64,000 nt of DNA from Sipunculus nudus (GCA_026874595.1 CM049312.1:25537956-25601955), one strand, 5' to 3'; shown: positions 47,870-59,530, numbered from the stretch's first letter. The notes: generated from the sequence alone by a model not told the origin. Made by a program: numbers and translations.

Positions 47870-48680
47870 GGAACAAAACCTTCATTACTAAGGGAAACAA
47901 TCAAAATGACTACAAGAAAAACCTGTATAACCCATAGTAAAATACGACAATAAACTTTAAGACATAAGAATACAAATATAGAATGGACTTAGAATTTTAA
48001 AGAAAAGACACTGTAAATCAAGAGGATATAATAATAAAAAATAAAGAGAGCAAAGATAAGCTGAACAAACCTATTTATGATAACATAAAGGGTGCCATGG
48101 TAAGGAGCAAAGCCAGATGGTTAGAGAAGGGCAAACAATCCAAAAAAATATATTTTTCAACTTGGAAAAACGTAATTATAATGAGAAAGTTATTTATAAT
48201 CTCAACGTTACTGGTAAAAAAAAGAAATATTAAAATTTAGAGAAATCCTTCTTTGAAAAACGTTACAAATCAGATTCGTCGCACGATATAAACAAACTTT
48301 GGGAATTTAGAAATAAACATTATATATACAAGTCAGAAGTATACTTTGACAATCTGGGTCAGATTATCTCACAGACTAAAAATAACTTGATAGATTAGAC
48401 CACTACAAACATGGAATGACACCCGAAAGCGATGGACTTCCAGCAGAATTCTACAAGTTTTCCTGGCAGGACATACGGAAATATTTTTTAGATAGTATCA
48501 GGTACAGTTTTAAAATTGGAAATTTATCAGTTACGAAAAGACAAAACTTCCAAAAACAGGAAAAGATTATCAATAAATAAAGCATTGGAGACCATTATCC
48601 TGTACTTCAAACGTCCAAAAAAAGTAACCAGTCAAAGATCATCGAAAACCGGAGTGCCACCGCGTCCTATTCCGGTTCGC
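47870..48680 (+). pseudogene. LINE fragment, RT N-terminal region
   Basis: Plus-strand frames with stops and shifts read IKGAMVRSKARWLEKGKQSK near 48085-48145, then SDGLPAEFYKFSWQDIRKYF near 48428-48490 and SIRYSFKIGNLSVTKRQNF near 48495-48550. These match the pre-RT and first RT blocks (KGA..RSKA.W.EEGEK; GLPAEFYK.FW.DI) of L1-like non-LTR elements. Both ends and the reading frame are lost. It may belong to the same family as the palm fragment at 39.5 kb. Confidence 0.75.
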
Positions 48681-48842
48681 AAAATAATGTGAACAATACT
48701 ACTGACCAGGTCTTCAAGTTCAACATACCGGTGTATGAATTTCTGAGGCGACTAGAATATTACTCACGCAGTGTCTCGACGAGGTTATAAGTGTATACGG
48801 ACGGTATGATGTTTAGGGATCATGTAATGGAGAAGTAAGATG

Positions 48843-49633
48843 AAGTGGCGACCGCGGCCCGTTGAGCAGATGACATTCTCATCGCCCAGCTTGGACTTAG
48901 ATAATAGCCCATAATTAATTAGCCGTATCACGACCACTGGCCCGTAGCGACCGCGGCCCATTGTGCAGGTGACACGCTCATCGCCAAGCTTGGACTTAGA
49001 TTATAGCCCGTGATTAATTAGCCGGGCACGTGGGAAAGCCCGCTTTAATCTGTCTAGCCATATATTTAGGCTTGTTTTTAATGCCGCCCAACCTGTTAGC
49101 CAACTATACGCATCAATATATAATGTGCTCTATGGTCCGTTACATTGTGTATTGAGTACGGCTGTAGATTAGTTTTTAACTTTTTGATCAAAAAGGAGTT
49201 TGGCAAACATAACACCACACCCATACATTCAGGTGTGTAAAGAAAAATTGTGACAAATGATCCAATGAATTCCTATGATCAAGCAGGAGCCATATACATA
49301 ACACTTAGAATTTGATGTGTATTCTATTCTCGAGTGTAGATCGTTCAGTTTATACAATGTCCATGGACTTGTATTATGGCGTAGTCAATCTATTTGTTAC
49401 ATTTGTGATTTATTTCTCTGTAAAAAAAATTGAATCATATTCATGTTTGTAATTTTTCTTAATATTTTAAATTTTAATTTAAACATGGACAACAACTTAA
49501 CATTTACTTGAAATCCCCGTATTATCGCCTGCGTTAATATTGGCAGACTATACAAGCATCCCGCTAACACGACCACCCCGCTATTATGACCACTTTGCCT
49601 GGTCCCGCAGGTGGTCGCATCAGCGGGGTTTTA

Positions 49634-49640
<7 letters not shown>
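48843..49640. mobile_element. non-autonomous DNA-transposon-like repeat, copy B
   Basis: Shares its GCGGCCCGTTGAGCAGATGA, GCTTGGACTTAGAT and GATTAATTAGCCG blocks (again present twice) with the copy at 11909-12590. It also shares the end block CGCTAACACGACCACCCCGC and GGTCGCATCAGCGG. It ends GTTTTACTGTATATATA directly at a (TA)n tract. No transposase ORF is present; the left end is not clear. Confidence 0.65.

Positions 49641-49683
<43 letters not shown>
49636..49683. repeat. (TA)n microsatellite
   Basis: An uninterrupted TA run at the right end of repeat copy B, suggesting insertion into, or expansion of, a TA target. Confidence 0.9.
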
Positions 49684-49687
<4 letters not shown>

Positions 49688-49689
49688 AA

Positions 49690-49865
49690 CCGCGAGCTGC
49701 GGACACCCGTCTTGGGCGGAAATAACGCGTAACGGACAGTCTTCGGTATGACCGCACGTTTTTACTACTTTAATCACCCCCAGGGCGGACACCCCGCTAT
49801 TCAAGACAACGGACTCTTTGTCCGCCCAACAGTTAAAATCACCCCGCTAACGGGCACACAAATGG
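49690..49865. mobile_element. second MITE-like end with CGGACACCCCGCT words
   Basis: Contains AACCGCGAGCTGCGGACACC, AGGGCGGACACCCCGCTATT and TTTGTCCGCCC repeats. The word style resembles the neighbouring repeat copy B but the sequence is different. Borders are unclear. Confidence 0.3.
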
Positions 49866-50594
49866 CCGTCTTGGATGATGGCAGGACAAATAATAAACAC
49901 GATTATGTTCTACTTCTAGTAAGCTTCTCACCACTTAAAACTGTTTTCATTATTTTTAAAAAGGTAGCTATGCAGACGAAGCAAAAAAACATTTCACTAC
50001 ATTTACCTCGAAGTTTATAATTTGTTACCTAAACGCAACGGTACTTTAGGAGTTCCTATTATTCCGAGCTTTAACTAAAGTAACATAATCATCCTGATTT
50101 CGGGCAATATAATTGTATCATTGGCCAAGGACGGAGGATGATAAATGTAGTTGTCAGGTGTAACTCATATGAACGGTCACGGGTCATGACCTCCCGCCGG
50201 ACCGGAGCCTCGATGATACTTTCTTTTTTTTTTTTTATTAATCAATAATATATATTCATACCGCAATGGTACATTACAAAAAATATACAAACGCTCATTG
50301 GAAAACAAAGTACCTCATGCAATACAACTCCATTACCAAAATTCTGTTGACCTTCAAATTAGTCATGTTAACCCCCATCCCACCCCCGTAATAGAAAAAC
50401 CAATTCCACTATAAATAAATACAAATAATGGATTGCTCATGTGTGACTCCTAAACATGACCTGCCCTAAAATACATATTATGCCAACTTTCAGAATAAAT
50501 CGCTTTATCCAACATCCTCAAAGTGTTCATGAAAGTATAACTCTACTCGCATATACATATATATACCGATATACATATATATAGATATATCACA

Positions 50595-50627
<33 letters not shown>

Positions 50628-50966
50628 AACATACATCTGCATACAAACATACTACATATAAATGTTTGTATATGCATGCACGTCCTACTATAGTATATAT
50701 TCTAATAAATTTCTGTCTTGAATGTATGGATGCCATTTATTTATAAAATTATCTACTTTATTATTTTTTGTGCAATAATATATTCAACTTTTACATATCT
50801 CCAAATAAAAAATTGTAACTTCTGTAAAGTTGGATATTCTTTGTTATTTCTGCAGTTGTTTATGAATTGTTTAGCCAGCAAAGTGCTTGAGTGAATCATG
50901 CAATTTGTAAATTGACTGAAAATTTCAGGCAATTTAAAAATTGACTGATTTTACAAATTTACTGTA

Positions 50967-51008
<42 letters not shown>

Positions 51009-51519
51009 TATATATATATATGAAATCCTCTATAGCACAAGGTCACGTGTCAAGACGTCGGGTGACATGAATTGGGGTCGGGTCCGGCGACGTTCCTGTT
51101 GGGAACAGATGTATATATATGTGTATATATAAAAGGACCTGAACACTTAGTGTCATATGTCGACAATAGATGTCTCTTTAGTGTGGCTATGTTTCATTAA
51201 TTTTGATCTATTTCTTTCAGATGATCAAAGCGCAACTCACAAGTAGGACGCACCCTGGTGTTTAAACGGTGCATTCGAGAGAGGAAGGTCCCGGATTAAA
51301 ACCAGCAGAGGCTTACACGCGAAAACCGATCAAGATTTACTATATCACAGTCCTGACTAATACCCGGTGCATGTAAACTGTAATTTAACAGGTTTTAACT
51401 ATTTTGTATAAGTTTGTTAAAATTGTTTGTTTTAGGTATGTGCCATATGCAGTATTACCTATAGAAAGAACATAAACAAAAAACTCAAATTAAAACAGAA
51501 AAAACGAGCTAATACTGAA
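49866..51519. other. intergenic, 5' flank of the glycosyltransferase gene
   Basis: Holds (TA)n tracts at about 50598-50625 and 50972-51003. An acceptor-like TTTCTTTCAG at 51211-51220 could start the last 5' UTR exon of the glycosyltransferase. No coding sequence was seen. Confidence 0.35.
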
Positions 51520-52491
51520 ATGAAGGTACCTACAAAAATATGGAGATATGTTGCCGTTTGTTTTGGAGTTCTGGGGTTTATTTTGCTTGTTTCTGAGCAG
51601 CGGTCTCGGTTAGGTTTAAAACAATTATGTGAAATCGATACAAACATACTAGAAAGTTACAGCATCAATGTGTCGTCGCAGAATCTATCTCAAAAGTATC
51701 GAATTCCGAATATTGCGCACTATCACTGGTATGCAGACGTTTCAAAGAAGTTCAAATTCACAGCTTTTCTTAGCGTACTGAGCCTTTACCGTTTCCATAA
51801 CCCGGATACAATATACTTTCATACCGATAGAGAACCATATGGGAAATACTGGGAGCTCACCAAAAAAATTCCAACCTTTAAAGTTCACCAGACACAAGCA
51901 CCGAAGGAAATATTTGGTAGAACGGTTGGAAATGAGTTTTACACCTCCAAGTCAAATATGGCAAAGTTGTTCACATTGTACAATAAAGGTGGAATTTATT
52001 TAGACACAGATATATTGATTCTGAAGTCTTTGGAACCTTTGCTTAATCACGAGTTTGTTATTGGACACGAAGTATACGAGAAGAAAAAACGAGTGTGTAG
52101 CGCCCTCATGTTATCCATACCCAGATCTACTATGTTGAGAATGTGGTTGGAACACTTCGTGCTTGAATTCAAACCAAAGATATGGGGTTATAATCTACAA
52201 ATAGTGCCTTCTGACATTTTAAAACGCCACCCGGAGCTTGCCTACATCGTGAAGAAAGAATTTCACAGACCAAACTATCTAGAAATGGATTACATATTTG
52301 GAAGCCGTCGATACAATTGGAAAAATAACTATGCCCTTCACTTGTGGAACCGAATAAAATCTACAACTAAGCCATGGAAAACGTTACAATTAACGCCTGA
52401 TACCACCAGGACAATGAAAAATACTTACGGCGAGGTTGCCAGACATATACTGTGTAACAGCACAGATTCCATTTTCCCTTATAAATGTTAA
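51520..52491 (+). CDS. DXD glycosyltransferase (GT32-like), type II membrane protein, single coding exon
   Basis: An intact 323-residue frame. Residues 1-8 are a short basic cytoplasmic end; 9-25 form a membrane helix (WRYVAVCFGVLGFILLV); a stem follows with NVS and NLS sequons. The catalytic part opens with RIPNIAHYHWYADVSKKFKF and YRFHNPDTIYFHTDREPYG. It contains the Gly_transf_sug (PF04488) signature KLFTLYNKGGIYLDTDILIL with the metal/nucleotide-sugar DTD at 162-164. It continues with FVIGHE, a CSALMLSIPRS block and a C-terminal ALHLWNR. The GT32 family includes alpha-1,4-galactosyl- and N-acetylglucosaminyltransferases; donor and acceptor cannot be told from sequence. A Golgi location is inferred from the type II layout. 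Candidate AATAAA at 52936-52941. Confidence 0.9.
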   Translation: MKVPTKIWRYVAVCFGVLGFILLVSEQRSRLGLKQLCEIDTNILESYSINVSSQNLSQKYRIPNIAHYHWYADVSKKFKFTAFLSVLSLYRFHNPDTIYFHTDREPYGKYWELTKKIPTFKVHQTQAPKEIFGRTVGNEFYTSKSNMAKLFTLYNKGGIYLDTDILILKSLEPLLNHEFVIGHEVYEKKKRVCSALMLSIPRSTMLRMWLEHFVLEFKPKIWGYNLQIVPSDILKRHPELAYIVKKEFHRPNYLEMDYIFGSRRYNWKNNYALHLWNRIKSTTKPWKTLQLTPDTTRTMKNTYGEVARHILCNSTDSIFPYKC

Positions 52492-53080
52492 CCTTTACCC
52501 ACCATAATTAGGTACTGTCATTGAGGTTCCCGTTCCTATATGAATAGTGTGCAACTTTTAAAAAATATGAATTCTGATGTTTTCCCACAATTCCTGTATT
52601 ATTAACAAATGAAATGCTTATATTACCTGTTATCAAATGGTATTGTCTCCTGGCCTAGTTATATATTTGCGCGATCTCTCAAAGCGACAATTATTACTCT
52701 TCGCTGATATGTAAAGAATAGGACCATGCAGATTCATGCTCAATTATAAACCAATTGACATGACCATATAAACACTTTGAATATGTTATACGTTTGAACG
52801 GAAACGAGACTGATATTTGCCACTCGGTTATCAGCTGTTTATGTAGCTGTTTGGCCCGAGTGCTCCCTCTTTACTGCACGATAATGGACACCTACGTCGT
52901 ATATATGCAGTTAGTGACGATAAAGCAGAGAACATAATAAACTTTGCTATCAATGGGCATGTTTCTGATCATTTGTATATTAACATAGATTATTATATAA
53001 TGTTTGGTTTCTTTGCATTTGGTTTCTTAGCATCTCTCGAGAATGCCATACAGGATCAGATCACCCTTATACTACCAAGT
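52492..53080. other. 3' flank of the glycosyltransferase gene
   Basis: AT-rich 3' UTR and flank with AATAAA at 52936-52941. Otherwise nothing recognised. Confidence 0.4.
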
Positions 53081-53084
53081 TTGT

Positions 53085-53435
53085 AAGCACAGAGCACAGA
53101 ATTGCAATCAGACCACTGACTGATAGGGTGGCATTGTGCATCCAGTCCAAATTTTAAACATGCAATACTCGTTGGTGTTGGTCTGAAAACAACCGTTCTG
53201 GCACAGGCCCAAGAATCAGACCAATGAGAGTTTGTGTCCCGATATAATCAAGCCAACTAGAGCGGGTGTTTAATATTTGGACTGGATGCACAATATAATA
53301 CCACGCTTTCAGTGATCCGATTACAGTTCTGTGCTCTGTGCGCTTCCTGGTGTGCCTGCCCAGAGAACCTTGCCATACCAAGCAGCGGTTACACGAAACG
53401 ATGTCTGCAGTGTATAACCGCTGCGTTAGGAGCGT
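53085..53435. mobile_element. dispersed foldback repeat family, copy 3
   Basis: Carries GGACTGGATGCACAATATAA, ATACCACGCTTTCAGTGATC, TGTGCTCTGTGCGCTTCCTG and CCCAGAGAACCTTGCCATAC, matching copies at 14.8 and 29.2 kb. Its left half contains partly inverted counterparts (GCATTGTGCATCCAGTCCAA), so it is self-complementary. No real ORF. Confidence 0.65.
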
Positions 53436-54180
53436 ACGCTTTCAGAGACCTTGATTCAGCGAGCCGTTCTGCCGTCTATTTCCGTAGCCAGTTGAGTTTA
53501 ATGTTCCTTGGTGATACGGTGTCCGTACGTTTGACTATCCGTCCGGTATCCGTCCAAAATTCACAAAAAAATCGTCCTCTCTTTCATTTCTTGACCGATT
53601 TTTATTTTCTTTGCTTAATCTGGTAGGATCAGATTTACGCATAATTATGAAATTCATTAAGTATGCGAATATATGCAAACTGTTTCAGAATTTCGGTTCA
53701 CTCAAGGATGGTCCTAAGACGGGTGGTCTTCCAGACAGGTTCCACTGCATTTACAGTTTAGTCAGAATCCTGGTATCCTGGTATATGTGCAATCTCTGCA
53801 TCTTCCTAATTGAAAGTGTTACTTTTAAAATAACAAATACACACGAGTCAATATTCGTGAGTTTTACACTATTAAATGATAGAACACTTCTACATTCTAC
53901 CGTCTGGAAACCTCTTGTTTCCTCCGCATCATCATGTCAAAACAATTGACCTCCGACCTCTGTATTGGTGGATACATCACCATCAAAGTCGCGCGGACCA
54001 AGAGCGAGGATAATGTTAGTAATAACGAAAAAATGCTCTGTTTCTCAAAATGGTAGACCTGTGGCTTTAATGGGTGGCAGACAGATCTGGAATTTACCAT
54101 CGCAAAAGCTTTCAACGGGTACAATCTTCTAACAGCACAACAAGAGGTTATTAAGATAGTTAACGGGAAATGATTAAATA
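53436..54180. other. intergenic, no gene seen
   Basis: Moderately diverse sequence. The ORFs at 53312-53626 and 53611-53949 overlap the repeat or lack conserved character. Confidence 0.3.
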
Positions 54181-54184
54181 TATT

Positions 54185-54650
54185 TGCCTGGCAACCTTGT
54201 TGGATTACTGATGGGTCTAAAACTCAATAGCGCACATCATCTCATCGGTGTTAGTCTCAAGTAAAATTTTCATAACAATGGCTTGAACGGTTATTGATAA
54301 AATCCCCCAAAAGAAATTAAAAAATTGCTGCCTGATGGCCTGGTGTTCATGAGATAATACGCAGAAAGGGATTCCAAAGAATCCTTGTCGGCAGCCATAT
54401 TGGATTTCTAATGAATCTGAGATATATTGCAGCATATACTGTTATGAGTGTCAATATTAGCTAAACTTTTCCGGGCAGTTGCTTGAACGGTTCCTTAGAT
54501 AATGTTGCATGGCGCCATATTGTATATGTTCACCAGATATGAAATCCCATAACCAATATCTCCCCATGAGTGACAATCTTCGGTACGCACATTTATTTTA
54601 TGTCATTTGCTTAAACAGTTCTTGAGAAGAAAGTGTGAAAAAAATGCATC
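54185..54650. repeat. degenerate tandem repeat with GCTTGAACGGTT words
   Basis: GCTTGAACGGTT occurs at 54281 and 54481, and a variant at 54609. Two copies also hold GCC.CCATATTG(G/T)AT. Diverged copies of about 130-200 bases; non-coding. Confidence 0.5.
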
Positions 54651-56370
54651 ACTACGCCATCCCCTATACCTGAACACAGAAAGTAATCGTCCACGGCAAT
54701 AACAGAATGTGTGCACCATTGCTTCGTAGCAGCGAAAATATAATGCACAACCCTTGGGCAATTCTCGAAATGTCATACTCGTGGGAACAGAATAAGCTCA
54801 CGTGACGTTTTCGACGAGCATGCGCAATAGGCGTTACTGTCGCCAGTGAGTTTAAAGGGGCCTACCAGGTATGGGCCTAGGTATGTACCAGGTATGTTTT
54901 ATAAACAGAAATATAGTGTTTTCATGTAAAACATTACCAATAATTCGTTCTGTAAACATTGCTTAATCGTGTACAAAAGTGGAAAAAGCTTACATCGTGA
55001 GCGATCAGCTGAGAAACATAAACATTGACCACCTGGCAGCCGTGCCATATGCATCTTCACAAATCATGATTTTTCTAGCTCCCAACCGATGTTCCTTATA
55101 TTTTTTTTTCATCATGTTTTGTCATGTTTCATCTCGTTTTGGGATTTACCATACATACGAAAGATCGTACCACCTGCCACGCAGTCTTGTTATGGTAAAC
55201 ATTACAATTACAATGTACAGAACATATGAAAAACAGATAAAATGTCCCTGCGTGTGCCTGGAAGAATTTGCCTGGAACCAGTTGTGTTCAGATCAATGAA
55301 ATTAAAGCGTGAAATAAAAATAAAACACATATTATTGCAAATGAATATGAACTTTTAGATACAAATAATGGGTGTATATCTGGAACTCGAACAGGAGCCT
55401 TGCTTTTCATGATTAAACATTTTAGTACTTTCATCAAGCGAAACATAACAAACTCGATCTTTCTTCGTTGGTATTCCGGACCCAAAATCCTATTGCGAGT
55501 CTTCACCAACAGGTGGCTGGTGTGGCGGTTAACAGATTTATTCAGCCCTTCTTATTTTTGACGTGTTGGCATATAACCTGTGTAATTTTTGTTTGTTTGG
55601 CGGAGGAAGGTGTTTTGAAATTATAAATATGTAGAGCTGTATAAAGCTATATATGTCCTTTTGCTTGCTGTCTGATTTTCCTTAAGATCTTTGATCGTTT
55701 TTGTTAGATACGCTGGTAAAAATCAAACAGTGATTTATACATCGAATAAACCTTCATGGCTTTCACATCTAAAAAGCAATCAGTTGTATTCTTTAGCTAG
55801 AGTTGAGCATTTTGTTTTATAAATAAGCACCAATATTAAAAGACGATAACCTTGACATGTTTAGGTGTATCCATGCATGATCACTTTGCCAACGACGTCA
55901 TATATTTAGCGGGGACCACTGGTATTTCCAAGAGTTTTAATCCAAGATGCGATTTATTATGTAAGTGCATAAAAATCTTTAATGCATGATTCCGCCTAAT
56001 TTCCTTTGAGTAATACTACTGACATATTATGAGCTTGCGATGAAAATTCATCAAACCGGAAGTACTTCATACCCCAGGTGCTGACACTTAGGGTCAAGGT
56101 CAAAATGCAGCAATTTTTACCAACAAGCCCAGACTCACCTGTGAAAGAAACACTCTGTAAACGATTGAGCATTGATTCCACAGAAAATAGTGTAATTTAA
56201 TCAAATTTAAACGATTTATTCTACATAACGTTTCGTCATAAGTGTCATATTCATAAATTAGGAATATATTACGTATATATATATATATATGATATACACA
56301 CACATGTATATATATATATATATACAGATATTTTATTTGTGATTTTAATGTGTGTCATCAAGTTGGGTAA
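54651..56370. other. intergenic, no gene seen
   Basis: AT-rich DNA with several 60-106-codon ORFs that show no domain or splice context. TA-rich patches near 56275-56325. Confidence 0.35.
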
Positions 56371-56375
56371 AAGCG

Positions 56376-56707
56376 GCATTCCATATATGCATATGCAGTA
56401 TATATAGGCCTATATGTATAATATTCAGACATTTTAATATTCTCTTTGAATAATTTCATCAGTTCGTTAGCGTATACAAATATGCGTATGCAGCACGTTT
56501 TGATAGCTTACTGTTGTATACGAAAACGCATGGTAAGGGAAAGGAATATTCATGCCTCTGACGTCAGCGATATGGTGGTCCTCTGGAATAAGACTTTTTC
56601 GCTCTACCTCTCTAGTGCTTTACTCTATAATATTCGCATACCTTTAAATGGAATCACGTGAGTCACGCTTTACAAGCATAAGTACTGCATACGCATATAT
56701 GGAATGC
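56376..56707. mobile_element. 332-bp MITE-like element with 24-bp terminal inverted repeats
   Basis: The left terminus begins GCATTCCATATATGCATATG (56376-56399). The right terminus (56684-56707) ends ACGCATATATGGAATGC, which is its reverse complement with one mismatch over 24 bases. There is no transposase ORF, and a target-site duplication could not be assigned. Confidence 0.7.
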
Positions 56708-58500
56708 TAGCTTAATGGCATACCCGAAATATCAGAATAAATTTATATACCCAGTCGCTGAGTTTCAGTTTGCCGTAATCGTGAACCAAAACATTAGACG
56801 GTGAAGACACCGGAAAACGAAAGAAAATGATGACGAGATGCATGGTGACCGGAAGTAGAAATTGGAGAGTATGAACCTTGAACCGGGTGGCCTGAAAAAA
56901 GACCAAGATTTTATAATAAGCTTTCTTTTCTTGATTTATTATTTAAATTTCATAAAATTTTCACATTTTAATAGTAAATTTAATTGTTTTCGAAATAAAT
57001 ATATCCGAATATAATTCAAGACCTGGAGATCTTATCAAAACCGCCTACACTCTTGCGTTTTACAAATTTACAATAGCTGCTTGATCGATACGTTCACTGT
57101 TTATTTCCATGTTAAGCTTGATACACAAAAATGAATACATGAACGGACGGCATGCATTAAACTACACAATTACATGTATTGGTCATCTGGTGATTAAAAA
57201 AATTCATCTAGAGGCAAACAAAAAAGAAATACGTTTCCCTTTCCTAGTGAAACAGCAGTTTTCGTTAAGGTTTTGGGCAAAAATTGAATAACCCAAAATG
57301 AATTCGTGTGATGCATCTGTTGAACAATCCCCCAGATATGTGATACATTTAACGGTGTGATGTAACACACTGACAAATTTGAACATGATAGGCAGCATCA
57401 ACTTGGTTGAGGCGGCGTTCTGCAGAACCCCGCCAAGAGCGCCTCTATCGTGCAAGCCGTCAGGACCTGTATCCATACCGGAAGATGAGAGAGCGATTCA
57501 TGTTGATCCAGTAATAACTTTGATAATCTCGATGCTTAACGAATGCAAATCAATATTTTGAAGCAGTTAATCATTCGATATACAGTAAAAAGGAAAGACT
57601 GACTAGTGGATGAACAATCTTTTTTGCTTGCTCGGTCGGGGCATTAAAAACCACTTGGCGTTTTATACCAAACTAAGGTTTTCATACTTAGTCTCAAATT
57701 TATTTTGTTACCACTGAGATAACATTGCTTAATTAATGTGGATGATATCTGTTTTACCTAAATAGCATACTTTCAGTGAGTTAAGAATATCACGAGACAC
57801 TTACAGGAAAAAGAGACTCTATAAAATATTAGATAGTATGCTTATCTCACATAACAACATTTTTAATAATGAAGTGATATCCTTTGTATCGCAGATAAGG
57901 AGCAATCAGCATCTTCTCCATGTAAGAATTAAATTGTTTTCCTTTTAATGTAATATATAATATTATCGTTTTGAAGATCCTTTGTGCCATAGATTAATTC
58001 TCAAACGAAATGTTTCATATTTTGCAATTTGGTATAACCTCAGGTCTTATTCTAAAGAGGCAGGCACGCGGTTATCTTCCATATATAGTTGATCTTAATA
58101 GTTCAGCACGACTGAGCTAGGGTTTGTGTATAAGTTGTGACTGTTGATAATGTGAGAGGTTCTACCTGTAACGTCTCAACAAGTGCAAAACCGGCGCCAG
58201 TCACGTACATCAAGGCCCAAGGGAGTCTCGGTGTAACTCTATCCCATTCCAGTAAGGAATGCAGAAAATTTTTAAAAACTGTAACAAAATATAACATAAT
58301 GTAACATACCATTTTAACATACCGATGGTCTTATGTTAACACTACAACATGAAACCTTGTGGTGTATCCATGTTGGAGAAAGAAAACAAAAATCCTGAAC
58401 ATGAAACAGGTTCTAACACATTCATGTGTTGAATGATCTCCACCAGAAGCCACTCCGGTACATGCTCACGATAGGTCTATAGCGTGGCGACCTCTACTGG
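56708..58500. other. intergenic, no gene seen
   Basis: A GC-richer patch at 57405-57510 is open on both strands (plus: INLVEAAFCRTPPRAPLSCK). It has no recognised domain and no matching splice partner. Otherwise AT-rich filler. Confidence 0.3.
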
Positions 58501-58509
58501 GGAGTGTGT

Positions 58510-58645
58510 TCGAAAATTAGAAACTGGTTTCGGTGTCGGCCACTTCCAGGAAATCGATCAATTAATAATAGCGAAATCGAAACTGTTTTTGGCGAAACTG
58601 CGTAACATTTTCCTGAGATGGTTTCGGCCTCGGTTTCGCAAAGAC
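58510..58645. promoter_or_regulatory. cluster of GAAAC/GGTTTC words including an ISRE-like site
   Basis: GAAATCGAAACT at 58573-58584 fits the ISRE/IRF pattern GAAANNGAAA. Further half-sites are TTAGAAACTGGTTTCGG (near 58516), GGCGAAACTG (58591) and TGGTTTCGGCCTCGGTTTCGC (near 58619). Function is inferred from motif only; no adjacent gene was identified. Confidence 0.25.
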
Positions 58646-59280
58646 CGCCCACGTGATAATGATACCGGCATTATGGCGGGGGAGGGGGTGCAAAGAAGCA
58701 CAATTCTTTTAATTATTTCTTTTATTGATACTGTTGATGTCTTTAAGAGTTAAATAAGCAATAATTCAGGTATAAACATTATTTCGTAAGTGTTTTGAGT
58801 TCAATATTAGTTACTTTAACCCTCTTGAGCTAACGATGAGACGCACGTATTCTGTATTTCCATGTCGTTTGACACGTGGGTACATTATAGGTCATACAGA
58901 GTTACAGACACATCCTATTTCCATCATAAATACAACATAAATTCGCCAGTCACAATAAATAATGCCCTCACTTGGTCTCAATAAGCCCAGGCATCGATCT
59001 CTTACTTTTGAAATATATTTTTCATTAATTCATTTAGTTATATTAAATTATTTACGATGTTATCGGAATGTGTCCATTAAAACCGAAAGCGTCCACTCAT
59101 AAATCCAGGGCGAAACCATATAGAACCGTTTTTTCCGGAACCCAGTTCGAATTTTCGAGTGGGCCCTTATTCCATCACTACATTACATACTCACATTCTA
59201 ATACACAGGCTCTTGCTTGAAGCGCGCGTAACATGCGCGTGACGCACGTGTTAGTCTGTTTTGTCATTAATAAATTGAGT

Positions 59281-59530
59281 GGACGTCAGAACACAGGTCA
59301 TTAAGTAGTGTATAGAAAAATACACCCGACGATTATACTGTGACATCAGGACACAGGTCATTAAATAGTGTATAGAAAAATACACCCGACGATTATACTG
59401 TGACATAAGAACACAGGTCATTAAGTAATGTATAGAAAAATACATACGACGATAATACTGTGACATCAGGACACAGGTCATTAAATAGTGTATAGAAAAA
59501 TGCACCCGAAGATAATACTGTGACATCAGG
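59281..59530. repeat. tandem repeat, exact 60-bp period, 4.2 copies
   Basis: Four units of exactly 60 bases, e.g. ACACAGGTCATTAA(A/G)TAGTG then TATAGAAAAATACACCCGAC and GATTATACTGTGACATCAGG. They differ by only a few bases, and a partial fifth copy follows. Because 60 is a multiple of three, the minus strand stays open (unit MSQYYRRVYFSIHYLMTCVL), but no start context or domain supports a protein. Confidence 0.95.

Noticed and set aside
51240-51310. tRNA-like or SINE-like box B (GGTCCCGGATTAAAACC)
   Set aside because: No matching box A or cloverleaf; the box B match is imperfect.
57379-57561. 60-codon plus-strand ORF in a GC-richer patch
   Set aside because: The opposite strand is equally open, and no splice partner or family could be identified.
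59251-59526. 91-codon ORF with a repeated 20-residue unit
   Set aside because: It is produced by the exact 60-bp tandem repeat; no initiation context, signal peptide or domain.
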